Assembly: GCA_008360955.1 (NCBI GenBank)
Contig: LUCM01002232.1
Span: forward strand, 74,625-138,624
Length of the DNA: 64,000 nt
DNA from: Fasciolopsis buskii
Taxonomy: Eukaryota > Platyhelminthes > Trematoda > Plagiorchiida > Fasciolidae
Direction: 5' to 3'
Position numbers and translations under genes: made by a program. This document shows positions 33,960 through 45,545 of the stretch, one piece after another; within the stretch, counting starts at the first letter, position 1, and each line of letters starts with the position of its first letter. Under the pieces are notes generated by a model. That model was not told where the DNA came from, searched no databases, and was given only the letters and a program-made list of their open reading frames with translations.

Positions 33960-34660
33960 GAATTGTGGTCGTTTCTGGGATTAGCGAAGAACAAGGGATG
34001 GGGACAGGAAGCAGCCTGGAGATCTTTCGAGGTTATGTTATGGTTAATAAACAAAATTAATACCTTAGCCAGGGATATTAACGCCCCCGAACAGTTAGAG
34101 AGATGGGAAGTAATAAATGTCCTTTTATTACGGGCACTTCAGGGTCCAGACGACTTTATTGAAATGGGCAGAAGGACGCAAACCTTTGATGATGGATATG
34201 TATGCCGTGAACATTCCGTCTATTTATCGCCTAAACGATGCATGGCCCAGTCAGGTCCTGGACTGCATGCTCCATGTGGGTGATGTTTTTCTGAGCCACC
34301 TTGTGAATTTTCTTCAGTAGCTGGTTGCAATGGTCCGACTGGATGGCTAACACAACAGTTGGGAAGTAAAAGCAATCCTTTGCCATGTTTGTGGAATGTG
34401 TCTGGTTTACGGGCCAACTGCACCTGCTTTGGGGGATCATGCATAAGCTACCCCGTTGATATCATTTCGAACCATCAGAAAAGGGCACCACTGAGCTTAG
34501 TCGCAGGTGACCTAGTGAATAGAACGCTATGTTAGGGGTTGCCAAGGGACGTCACATGGAGTTGGGAAGGAAGAAGCATAAGAATGATAGTATCAATAAC
34601 TTGTCTGAACAGGATGATATTAACTCGTACCAATTATTAGTTGCAGTAACCATAATTGAC
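33960..34660 (-). repeat. LINE-associated head segment, minus copy
   Basis: Inverted homologue of 30,289-31,065. The 69-74-codon minus frames (34,220-34,444) are too degraded to assign. The copy lies downstream, in the minus direction, of a LINE tail at 35,330-35,530, repeating the tail-head order seen on the plus strand. Confidence 0.5.
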
Positions 34661-35329
34661 TAAATAATGAATAAATGGTATTAGTTGGGCTAAACGTCAG
34701 CATCCATGCCAGGTATGCGTTGGGAGGGCAGGGACTATCTGAAAACTATAAGGGTGGGTTGGCAAATCATATATGAAAGGTCCAATACGCGTTTTACCGA
34801 AATCGCCCCACGACGCATTCAGATGCATATCCACCGTTTCTCAGTGTCAGGTCCCAGAAGATGGTGCACATATGAATTTTGTAAGATGACTCACGCCTTC
34901 GCAGCCGCATTTAGCTTTTAGTGCTGGGTCCAATATGACCTCGTCAGATTATTTTTCTTTTTTTCAAACACAGGAATGGTTAAGCCCATATGGGTACTTT
35001 GCAAATTTCCTCCAACTGACCATTTTCCGCGAGATGTTTTCTCAACTACTCGGGGTGGTCCGTTTTCTCTACGTTCGGCGATGCGGAAGTAATCACGCCG
35101 CAGTCAATAAAGACTTCCTTTGTACGGACTAAATAAATCGAAGTGGGGATGAAAGAACACTTAGAGGATAGTGGCTCAAGCCGCGTTGTACAAACGTGCA
35201 AGTAGAATTCGGCCACTTTTAATGCCGCAGCTTTCTTTCATTAACGAGTTCCATTTGAAACATACTAATGTGGCCTGTTTCGATGCATAAATGAGTGGGC
35301 CGGTCCCCATCATATGGGCAGTTTGTGCT

Positions 35330-35530
35330 GTGAAGCAAGCCTGGGTGGTCAGAGGACAAAATGTTGGTCAGGTTCGAGTAGGCATGTGAGGGATGACGAA
35401 GACAGGCAGGTAGAATGTGTAAGGAAAACCTTGAATTCGTGCCCGGATAAAATGACCGCGAATAGATAAACTGGTCCCGGTGACATCTGAAATAACGTCT
35501 GAACTACTTATTTCACCGTAGGAAGTAAAC
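35330..35530 (-). repeat. LINE 3' tail, minus copy (family L1a)
   Basis: The reverse complement matches the LINE tail at 29,420-29,510 in order: GGGACCAGTTT for GGAACTAGTTT, TATTCGCGGTCATTT for CTTCGTGGACATTT, and ATTCAAGGTT, which is identical. No RT is visible next to it. Confidence 0.5.
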
Positions 35531-36654
35531 GTTGGCGGACCCTACAAAAATCCTGGGATGAGAAGACTAATATAAATGAAAACATATCATGGAAATACCC
35601 GCCACAAAAAACGACGTTCCCATGCTTTTACAGGATACAGTTATATGTGGTGTCATCGACCGATATTCAAATTCTGGAGGCTTACTGCACTAATTCCTAA
35701 AATCTCAGCACACATTCTTGCGCTCTACCCTGTGAGAGATTGGAGTCGCTAATTGGGATCATTTGACTTCCAATTTTGAGCCCCCATGGCATGTACGTCA
35801 GAGGACGCAGCCTTATTCGGCTGAGAACTTTATCATCTATTTGTTGGCTAAAGGGTTGAAAGACATTAGATGATGGGTTATTTCGGTGAAAGCAGAACCA
35901 CGACGCTTGGGATGAGGAGTGAAAAGTACTTTGAAATCACCAGAAACCAGGATAGCAACACCGTTTCTATTAGAGTTGAAAACAATGTTCAAGCGCAAAA
36001 GCGACACCTGGGCGTCTTAGGGCACTGCATTGGATTACGTCAATGGTGGCTGACCTGGAGTGGGATGCGAAACCATTTGCTTGCACCAGTTGATTTCCGG
36101 ATCAAAGATGTGACGTGAACTATTACAGTATAAGGTAGGTGATCCCATAGGATTTGATTGTGTTTATGAGCACACAGTTAGATACTCTGTAAAAGGATTT
36201 CGTCATATCCATTTAGACCATCGTCACCCATGTTTTGGCCTGAGCGGCCGTTCTGATTGCATTCAGGCAGTCAGGTTTGCATGCAGCCCAAGACATCTTT
36301 TTGGGAACATGATGACCACTGTTGACAAGTTTGTGGTCCCTGTCGCTTGTGCAGTCGGTGGGTGTGTTGGCAGATATTTAGGGAACTCAGGTTTGTTATA
36401 CGCATAGAAACCACTCCGCGAAGGTTGTTTGCGTTCATAGCCCCACAAATACAAGGAAATATGGAATAGATCCTCTGAGTGAAGCACTAAATTAGTTTCC
36501 AGTGCAAACATCAGCCTCAGAGATTAGAGCCGTTTAACTCATAAAAAGTCAATGAAATACTATCGTATTTTCCAAAACAACGGGAATCCGCTTCTTGATT
36601 GCATCTGGGTTGGTGATAGCAAAATGTGAGTATGGCAGTGCATATTTCACGACA
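35531..36654. other. Unassigned interval
   Basis: No gene or repeat recognised. Confidence 0.4.
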
Positions 36655-36785
36655 TCCGACAGGCATGCGCAAGGCAAGATAAAATTTGTACAAGAATGGT
36701 TCGGTGGAGGAGAGGAAAACAAAACCCAAACATAAAGATAAAATGTGTCTGTGCTCGCAAGATCAGAACCTGCAACTTGATTGGC
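36655..36785 (+). repeat. Dispersed repeat (CATGCGCAAG family), copy 2
   Basis: Carries CATGCGCAAGGCAAGAT, CAAGAATGGT, GGAAAACAAAACCCAAACAT and CAAGATCAGAACC in the same order as 23,690-23,830. It lies about 200 bp from the outer end of PP1 arm B. Confidence 0.55.
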
Positions 36786-36982
36786 TAGGCACTACTCTCG
36801 AGTTTTGAAAACAAAGCAAGATAATCCTCGTTCAAGACTTTCTGGGTCTGATTATCAGCCGTGCACCGTCAGAAAATCCATGGATAAATGCATTGAAAAT
36901 TATTGTCGCGCCGAGAACTATCGCTGGCATGTAATGGCGAACGCTGCAATAAGGCCTTGGTTCATCAGAAAATTGACACCAA

Positions 36983-38585
36983 CTGTGTGCACGAACGCTA
37001 ATGTGGTAAGGATGCGGTGAAGCTGGATGAGATGAGAAAAGGTGCCGAGACACCATCACCACCTGCCTGCACTGCACATAGCGGAACACATGGTTATCAA
37101 TAAAATGGGAGCCTTAACACAAAGGAGACTGCTCGCATTCGAGTCTGTGATCGACCACACAAGGCATGAAAACAAGGCTGTGGGTTTGAACGAATGAATG
37201 ACTTTGAGGACATTTGGAGACAAGGCGAAGTTTTAGGACACTGATGCATCCGACAATGAAATGCAGCCGAAAACGAGAAAACACAACCACATTCGCTACA
37301 GGTATAACCGAATTAATACACACTGGTAGTTAGGTAGACGACACATAAGAGGAAACAGAGGATTCATTTGGCTCACGCAGAAACAGAATGATGCGTCCAG
37401 ACGTCATAGAGAGAATAGTGAATAGGTTAATGATTTGGAAAACTGACGGACCGATGGACGATAAAATGTGAACTTCGGTGAGAATCAGAGCAATCTTTTC
37501 GAAGAACCGAGCCCACCAAATGGTTCAATTTGGAGACCGCAATAGGCTTCTTCCCTTGGTGGGCATATGCTGTGGATGCGCATGTGAGCATGTGTGCAAG
37601 CACGACGGGTTAGCGGTTGGTAAAATGGTTGCACTCAAGAGATGCCCCGAAATCTACATAAACCCCCAAAGTAGGCTGGTTGCACTATTTTTGCATTTGC
37701 GTCAAAATAAGGTGTGATTGGTCGACTACCTGGTGCCACACCCAAGTATTACTCCTCTTTCTCAGCTGGTTGAAGAATTTCAAATGAGCGCAAGTGATGA
37801 TCATCGACGAAGGTCATTGCGGTGGCGTTGTCGAACTTGCCACAGTGGTTCGAGGCGGAGAACACTGCGACCAACCGGCGTTTCGCAAGGAACTCGTAAC
37901 CATCCTAAACAACCTGATGTGCCCCACACGTCAGATCTAATTCGTATTTGTGCAAGCATTTCGATGCCACAATACGATGAAATCCAAAATTGACACTGCG
38001 ATCGTTTTCTTCTCAGTCTGATACAACTTTATGTCGACCCGACCAGGGAAGCTAACGTCGGTAGACCGCATAATGCGCCTGATCTGCTTCATTTTCCGTA
38101 AATCTGGAGAAGGCCTCCATGACAGCAAAAATGTTTTCACCAATGATTGCAATAATCGAAAGACAATCGGGAAATCCGTGAAAGCTTTCCATGACTTGAT
38201 GTTATAGCGCCGTTTGCGTTCGTCGTAAAAGCCAGAGATGCCATTGACGGATGCACACTCGTGGTTCCCACGTAACACGAAAATTTTTTCTGGGTATTTG
38301 ATTTTATAAGCTACCAGAAAGCATGTGGTTTTCAAGGACTGCTTGCCACGACCAACATAATTGCCGAGCACTAAGTAGTTTGTTTCCGGAGAGAAGGCAT
38401 CTTGATCTAAAATCCGCGATAGGTCGTGATACTGCCCATGAATATCACCGCATATCTTCAACGGAGCTTTTGATTACAACAGAATTGGCCGACTAAGAAA
38501 GATCTCACGAAACTTAAGCATAAAAATGTATTTCGGTCCCGGCCGAATACGTCGAACTTCGGGAAATCGTGCAATGTTGCTGTCG
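36983..38585 (-). repeat. 1,603-bp unit, arm B of the near-identical inverted pair
   Basis: Full-length inverted match to 16,873-18,475 without indels. Three differences were seen, including a GTG for ATG (Met to Val) in the PP1 region and a TCG for CCG near the end of the pseudogene tail. The left flank (36,982 and lower) and right flank (38,586 and higher) do not match the flanks of arm A. Confidence 0.9.
37696..38585 (-). pseudogene. PP1 catalytic subunit processed pseudogene, copy B
   Basis: The same decayed, intronless PP1 copy as at 16,873-17,762, with the same stop after REIFLSRPILL, the same lost Asp residues in GNYVGRG and the same frameshifts. Both arms therefore copy an already dead pseudogene. 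The only protein-level change seen in the main open frame (38,461-37,937) is Val for Met after SL in the LLQSL(M/V)KTF stretch. It lies in the same orientation as, and directly downstream of, a BEL/Pao gag-protease segment. Confidence 0.92.
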
Positions 38586-39790
38586 GTATTAATTCTGTTG
38601 TTCCCAGCCATCTCAGCTGCGAATCAGAAACGAAACCGGGTTTCATTGCCAACCGCACATTATGCACGCGTATGGCGTCCCAATATGATGATTGTTCTCC
38701 GGCGAACGGCGCTGCAAACTCACGCGACAAGCAGCCACTGCATACAACCCATCCCGGGTTGACTGCGAAGATCATCGAAGTTTATGATAGTTGGGGCATC
38801 TGCGCGAATTATTCACTCAACGAAGTTGTATCCGATCCACTGTCAACAAGGGGGCACACATTTACCAACCCGGTGTAGGTGACCACTCCCACGGTGTCTA
38901 CGGCCAAATTAACTTGGTTTTTATGGTCAGAGAAATCTCGCAAATCAAACTGGTGCTTGTAGTATCGTGGGCGGGCACTGCATCAGCCTAGGGAGGCAAT
39001 TTTTGATTTCTGCCTAAGCAACTATCTCCGCTGCAGCGGGGTTTTGTTCGACAAGTCGTTGCACAGTGAGACTTGTTCAGGTAAATAAAGCAGGCCCCGA
39101 TGTTTCTTGCCATGGTTAAGCGCTCCTCACTAGGACCGATTCCTCTGTCCCGCGGCTTCATAACTACGACACCTTCCACCTTGTGCATTGCGTCGAAGTC
39201 AGAACTGTGGTCCAGTTGATCAAGGGCTATGTTGCAGTTCTGCATTTTGACGCGTCCTGTCTCAGACATTACGCATTTAACCAGAATTCAGACGAATTTG
39301 GAAGGACATCCCAGCAAGTCTCACAGTAATGTCTTTCCGTTTGCATATCGTTAGGCAGTCTTTAACATGAAGCACACATCAATAACCTCTCTTGCTTTTC
39401 CCCGACAATAGATTATAAGACAGAATAGTCTCTGCCCAGGGTTCTTGATCCTGGATTCAATGAAATTTTCGAACGGCTTCATGAGCTTCAAGTATTTATG
39501 GAGACTCCCGTCACACGTCAAATAGTGATTGGGTTGGGGAAACGACATTCACGACCAATGCTTGAATTTTACAGAGTTTTTGATTTATGTCCTCATCATG
39601 ATCAATAACAGATAATTGCCACCTGTTTTCTGAATCCCCGTTATCTCGGCTTGTTCTTTAGCAGCGACTGACCGCATCTCCGATTCGGTAATTCTACGCT
39701 TATAAGCGTCAGCATTCTTGCGGTCAAACTCACTGAAACATGCTTTGGCACGGATGAGACTGAGATTAAACATACATAACGGAACCCAAG
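38586..39790 (-). mobile_element. BEL/Pao retrotransposon gag and protease fragment (locus B)
   Basis: Minus-strand frames in order. At 39,773-39,585 is the gag start (LSLIRAKACFSEFDRKNADA). At 39,548-39,351 is HYLTCDGSLHKYLKLMKPFE with RLFCLIIYCRGKAREVID, matching the BEL/Pao gag block F.GDP..Y..F...FE and the L...C.GKA..VI block. At 39,269-38,988 is LDHSSDFDAMHKVEGVV, then CFIYLNKSHCATTCRTKPRC, a zinc knuckle in which the second Cys of CX2C has become Tyr. At about 38,870-38,820 is a LVDSGSDTTSLSE aspartic-protease active-site block (DSG). Stops and frameshifts are frequent. The element breaks at 38,586 where the PP1 unit begins, and no pol follows below 36,983. Confidence 0.8.
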
Positions 39791-39999
39791 GTCCCCGGAG
39801 TTTCTTGCGAGACTTGCCTGGCTACTCTCTGGCTAGCGCTTTGACTAGATGCGTTACAATTCTATGTCATGCTGTCTAGTCATTCATTTGAATTTTTGTT
39901 TCTATCATATTCTGTTTAAACCTCTAATCGCTGGGAATTACTATTGTTTAAAAACACTTCTTTCACCGTTTTCCCTCACCTCAACGTGCCTTGAATCGA

Positions 40000-42560
40000 A
40001 ATAAACAGGCACTCGTCCCGGCTGGCAACAGAGAGGTCCATTCGGCTTTGTTGAGAACCAATATTTACTCTCTGTTTATGAAAACGTCGGATGATTCCTT
40101 CACACCTCAATCGTCGACCCATGTTCAAAAGTGTCTCATTTGCGTACGAGAATCGTGGCTGAACCCTGACATCATCAATTTAGTCGTGTTGGAAGAAAAC
40201 CAGAAACTCCATCGGCAGGATAGTTTTATGAACTAGGAGCAGACCGAAGGTGGGGCGGCAGCACACAAAATCTTATTCCAGTCTGGCAAGTTCGAAGTAT
40301 TTTATAAGCAGTCGCTGAATGCTTCGTAAAACATTGTAATCTTAGGTTTTCCCCCATACTGGTACGTTCAAAACAAACCTACACATCTCACCTTTCGGAT
40401 CCTAACACAATATCAAATCCATTCTAGTATTTATTGTTCCCATCCTCAGATATAGTCTACGTCCTCTTTCGGGTGAGTGCATTCGTACAATTACGCTAAC
40501 GCTGACACCGTTTGATTTGACTGATATCTGCGTTTCTCCCATAAGGGGCAACTTTAGTTTAGATAGGTTTATTACCAGCTGCCCTGGTTTATTTACCCTG
40601 AAATTGCGTGCACCAATTTCAAGTAATAATGATTGTGTGCTTTTGTTAAGGCCCGAGATATCCTCTAGGATTGCTTTCCACTCCTTCAGGTGAACAAATC
40701 AACCACTCTTCCTCAGACGTTTCACAGAGACGGCCACCGCAAAATTCGATATTTGCTGCCCCCAGAAATACCATTCGTTTCAAATCGCTTCGTCTCCGCC
40801 CAAGAGGACCCAGGAAGCAGTTCTGCGAATCTCGTAATAACTCAGGCGTGCGGTATATTTCCAGCCTAGTAGAAACGGAAATCCAACGCATCGACAATGC
40901 GTTCGCCAGCCAACTTTTAACTGAAGATAACAATGGATTCCTATGTCACGGAATTCGACTATGATTAGGATAACCAGGAATTATATGGAAACTTCTGAGG
41001 ATTTTTACAGCAACAATCGCGCTCTCATCCATCCTTCTGCTTATAAGTCGGTCACGTCTGGTCAGAGTGATCATGTGACAGTTTTAGACTTTTCTAGATT
41101 AAAGGTTCCCCACCTTCTGCGTACCACTAAAATTACCATGGGGTTGGTTCTGGCATTCTGTCCTCAGCTTTTTAAGGCACAGTGCGTGGCTCAGGCGACT
41201 GCATTATTCTTGCCCTCCATCCCTGAATATGGAAAACTCGTCATTATTACTCACATCCTAAATTCTAGCAGTTCTGTTGTTCTGGTAAAAGTTTTCATCC
41301 CATTGTCTTAACATATTCCGGGCTTAAACTGACGAATCGTGCTATGCCTAATGGTCTGCGTTCTTCTATGCCGATTTCTAACGATTAATTTTAATTTGCT
41401 TATAAATCTAGCAGGTTCACTTTAAACGTTGTCGCCTCATTCATTCACCACAATTGTAAGTCCTTAGACGCATGAGTGAAATCCGTCCGTTGCGCATTTC
41501 TAGACTAGTCGTCTGCATTTGATTCGGTTCCACGGTCCCTTCTACTTCACAAATTGCAAACATCTGGTTGTCCCAGTTCTTTATTAGCAGGGCTGTCTGA
41601 TTACTTTACTAACCGAACCCAGTGCACACGAATGGACGGTAAAACTTCAAAACCGTCGAGTAACAACTCAGACGTGCTACAGGATGCTGTTCTTTTATCA
41701 TATCTCTTCTCTACTTACATCAGCGACTTATCAACTAGCTTCCTATGTCAGTTTTTTAAGTATGCTGATGATATTGCCCTATCTCAGGCCGTTTCGAGTA
41801 ACCATGATTTTCAAAGTTTTCCGAACAACCTATCTTCTATTTACGATTTCGCTGTACGAGCTAGTTTAAATCTCAACGAATCTTAATGTTTCGAATGTCT
41901 GTTCTCTGTCCCTTTCTCGGCCAGCTTAGCTATCCGAAACGTCTTGCACCAACTGAACAACAGTTAACACGGTTGATTCTATGAAATATCAGAGTTACTA
42001 TTGATAAAAATCTGAAGTAAACTTCTCATATTTCTACCTGTGTAACGAATCTCCAACGGTTGTAATTTCAAATCAAAAAGTTCCGACACTGCAAGGTGAA
42101 ACGAAGCAACATTCGTTGGCTTGTTATCAGTTTGTTTTTGCGATCCTTCTTTAATGTCTCCCTGTTATTCCTCCTCGCTTACATTAAAGTGTTTTTAAGT
42201 TTCTTCACCTGAGTGGATAACTTTCTAACCGTGCGTCTTTTATGTCACTGGCTGTTTTTTCCTTTTGCTTGTGTGATCAGCACTTATGATTAAATGAGCA
42301 ATTTGTCCGGAAAGAATTACAGATCCTATGCTTTTCTTCCACAACGAATTTTCAATGCGCCTCTCTCATATTTTACCACGAGCCACTAGTCGTTCCATAC
42401 CCACTGGAAACAGAATCTATAGAAAGTCCACTGTCTCATATTTATCACGCATTTCGACAAACCGTGACCACGTGTTAGGCAAATTTCTGAACAACCTATA
42501 ATAATGTTCTCTGGTTATTTCTCGAAATTTTCCAAATACTTGTACAAGTTGATGAGGGAA
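40000..42560 (+). mobile_element. CR1/Jockey-like LINE, endonuclease to 3' end (copy 2)
   Basis: Upstream endonuclease remnant: LICVRESWLNPDIINLVV at 40,137-40,190, then LHRQDSF. An RT approach segment lies at 40,943-41,311 (SNNRALIHPSAYKSV, SGQSDHVTVLDFSRLKV). The RT core at 41,554-41,886 is identical to that at 4,791-5,123 (LSDYFTNRTQ, LSYLFSTYISDL, YADDIALSQ). The degraded remainder to about 42,560 includes a 3' end parallel to 5,500-5,770 (TTCCATA, GTCTCATATTTA, GACAAA.C.TGACC). Stops occur in every section. This copy is longer than the one at 4,671-5,770 and shows the family is an endonuclease-bearing LINE. Confidence 0.8.
41468..41890 (+). repeat. 423-bp block identical to 4,705-5,127
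   Basis: Direct-orientation partner of the block at 4,705-5,127. No difference was seen across 423 bases, whereas the sequence 3' of it carries frequent substitutions and indels relative to copy 1. Confidence 0.85.
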
Positions 42561-43500
42561 TGTTTTGCAATTTTTATCTTTTACTATCAGGTTTTTGGCT
42601 AAATTGCGACATTTTCGTAAGCATTTGTGTGCGCGATACAAAACGATACAGTAAGCTGCCGCGAATGCTGAGGTGTCAGGCTGAATTTAGGCCGTCTTAT
42701 CATGGATCAATGAACCCGCAGTATTAGGGGGGCATGTTTTTTCCGACAACAGCAAGAGCTCTCCACAAGAATCTCCAGAGCGTGCTTGCACCATGGCTCC
42801 TGTTACATGCCCGTATTCAGTGATTGGAGGGATTTGTTTGAAATGGTGACTGGCATGTCTGCAACGGAGATGACTTGAGCGGATTTTTAACACGGTAAAC
42901 AATTCTGTAGAATCATTATTTCATGCACAAACCATTCTCCTTTAACCGTCTTGCCGTCCTTCGATTCCATTTTTTGACTTACGGTATTACCTGTCGTCAT
43001 GAATGTTATGGAAAGTGCTTCCCATAAAATTGTCCTTTGGCGTCGTCGATTTATCGAAATTACTAATTTTTCCAATTCAAAACTGATTACAAAATTCCAT
43101 CTAATGGGAAGTGAGAAAACGTTAGCTATTCCTAAGAATATTTCCTCTGTCTATTTAATAGTTTATAGTATACTTCGGTATCATCAGTAGCTGATCAGGT
43201 TTCCGAACTAGCTGCAGCTTCTTCACGAAGCCGCATGAAGTCATTATAAGATTCGATTACCATCATAGTAAAGCCCGAAAGCTTGCTACAATGGGAGATT
43301 TTAGTGCATCAAGAGTAAATCGGTCTTGTGAGGCAGCCGGGAAAGTCATCTTCAGATAAAAACATCGGTTTCTCGAACCACGATTACCTCTTCCTGCTTG
43401 TTATCAAAGCAGTTCGATGAAAACCTGACCAATTGCCGTCAGTTCAAGTTAAAGATCATATTTAAGGACGATCCGAGGTGTACTTATTAGCACAGCAGAA
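42561..43500. other. Unassigned interval
   Basis: No gene or repeat recognised between two plus-strand LINEs. Confidence 0.4.
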
Positions 43501-45545
43501 TCTTGTTGCTTGTGTGGTGACCTAGTTGTAAACATTGACTACTTCTTGTTCAAGAATGAAAGGTCAAGGATTAAGCAGCACAGAAATGCAAGTAGACTAG
43601 CTGGTGGAAAGTGGGAAGAAATACCTACAGCGTTATTGAGAGTAGTCCAGGATCGTGACTCGAGTAAGATACTGTAAATAAAGGAAGCAGTATCATCACT
43701 GGAAAGAGTTAAAATAATTTGGCTGCCTCCATGACGGACAAGATTAATGAAAAAAGCTGTATTACAGCTGTCTTGAGACAGACGGTGGACTTTCATGGGA
43801 CACAAGCGCAAGAAGCACATCGTACGGGACGCAAAAGCAAACCCGAAGGCGTGCTATAATTGTGTTCAATCTACAGATCGCCTTATAAGACCACTTCGAA
43901 GGATGTGGTAGCAGCAATCAAGTTGAACATGGCCTGCAACCAATGGCAAATCTAGAGAGGGCTAAAAACCTAAGAATCAGAGAGCCCCAAGGCACATACT
44001 TAGTGCACTCAAAGATGCCGCAGAAACATTGGACGATGACATCGCGGTAGAAAGGCCAGACTGCTCTAAGGCTGCTGACCGGGATGGAATTCATTTGGAC
44101 ATCATAAAGCTGCCAGCGGTTATATTCAGAGAAGTCTAAAAAAACCACTCAGCCCGCCATTAGACCAGGGAAAATTTTACAGGGGACTAGCCAGAGCGTA
44201 TCGTTATTCCCGTGTGTAAGAAAAACATGTGCCTATCGCCGGATTATCTTGACAATGGTAGGGCTTAGATCGTTTGAAAAAACTTAAGATACAGAATAAT
44301 GGGGCATCTGGAGTGCAGCAAGATGCCACGAACCAAATCTGGTTCGGATTTAAAAGATTATATTTGTTAAATATGACCAGCTCTCTTGACGAATTGACCA
44401 ACCCGCTGAACAAGGAGTCAAACCAAAATCTTTCACTTAAAATTCAAGATAGCCTTCGACTCGGTGAACCACAGATTCTTGAATCTAAAACTAGAGCGAG
44501 CTGAGCGGTCACCAAAGTTTATGAAGTGGACAGTGAAATGCTTGAAAGATGAAAGCTTTTAAGTACGAGTTGAGAAAGATTCGTAAGGAAGATATGCACT
44601 AAATAGCGGAGGACCACAAAGATCAGCCCCACTATGTGTGCTATTCTTATTTCAAATCAACAAACTGTCAAGCGGATTAGTGAATCCGTTTTCTAAGTTT
44701 AAGGACGATGTTAACGTTATTGATCCGTTGAGTAGGGAGTCTATCCAGTGCAATCTGGATAAAGTCTTCAAGTGGTCAGTGAAGCAGGATATGCTTGCCA
44801 GTCAGCCAAAGTGCGAAAGCTTAATAAGAGAAGGGTAACTATGACCAATTAAAGGAAGATAAAAATTAAAAGATCCGTGAGTTTTTCGGCCAGCCGGATG
44901 GTATTAAAGCGTTCCTTAGCCGTGTGAGACCTGGGAGTGACTAATAATGCGGAATTTAAACCCGGTCTGCAGTCCCAAAGAAGTTACGGATTGCAAATGT
45001 AGTGCTGCGCCGACTAAAAGTGGCAGTTGGCCTCATAAAAGCGGAACTTCTACTCTTGATGTACAGTGCCTCCGTTGGATGGTTTCCACAACAGTGAGTG
45101 GGGACTTGAAGACCCTATCTAATAAAAAATACTGCGGTATTGGGACAAACATAGCGTCGATTCGCGAGGAGGTATAGAGCTTACAGGAAGTTACCATATG
45201 ACAAGCGGCTCTAAAAGATGGGGCTGTAGAACAAGAAAACAGAGATTTTTTAGACCTTAGGGAATCTAAGCAAGACCGTTGGATATATGGGGTATATTTT
45301 CGAGCAGCGATAAAACTGCAGGGTCGTACGTCGCGACATGGCTATTATAGAAGGCAAGTAAGTGGTAGGATCAGAAGCCATTACTTTTATATGAATCGTA
45401 AACGGATGGAGTAAGCATCTAAACAAAGTAGTAAGCGCAAAATCGGTGGATAGCTGCAAAGGTAAATTAGTTGAGATGTGGGGCGGGATAGATGAAAGAA
45501 GAGATAACTGCGTGAGATTCATCAGCCGACTCACATTCTATTTTC
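43500..45545 (+). mobile_element. CR1-like LINE of a third lineage, RT and C-terminus
   Basis: Degraded plus-strand frames: HIVRDAKANPKACYNCVQST (cf. KH.RDAK...NPKAFY.YV.SK) around 43,820-43,870, then CSKAADRDGIHLDI (cf. KAAGPDGIHP) near 44,070. KIAFDSVNHRFLNLKLERA (cf. KAFD.VPH..L..KL) lies near 44,450. LNSGGPQRSAPLCVLFLFQI (cf. SGVPQGSVLGPLLFL.FI) lies near 44,600, and the catalytic FKDDVNVIDPLS (FADD with A to K) near 44,700. The thumb is DKVFKWSVKQDM, then DLGVTNNAEFKPGLQ near 44,935. The C-terminal YDKRL and KMGL motifs are near 45,200. Sequence and codon use differ from the CT-rich family at 21-29 kb. Stops and the altered catalytic motif make it dead. Confidence 0.8.
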
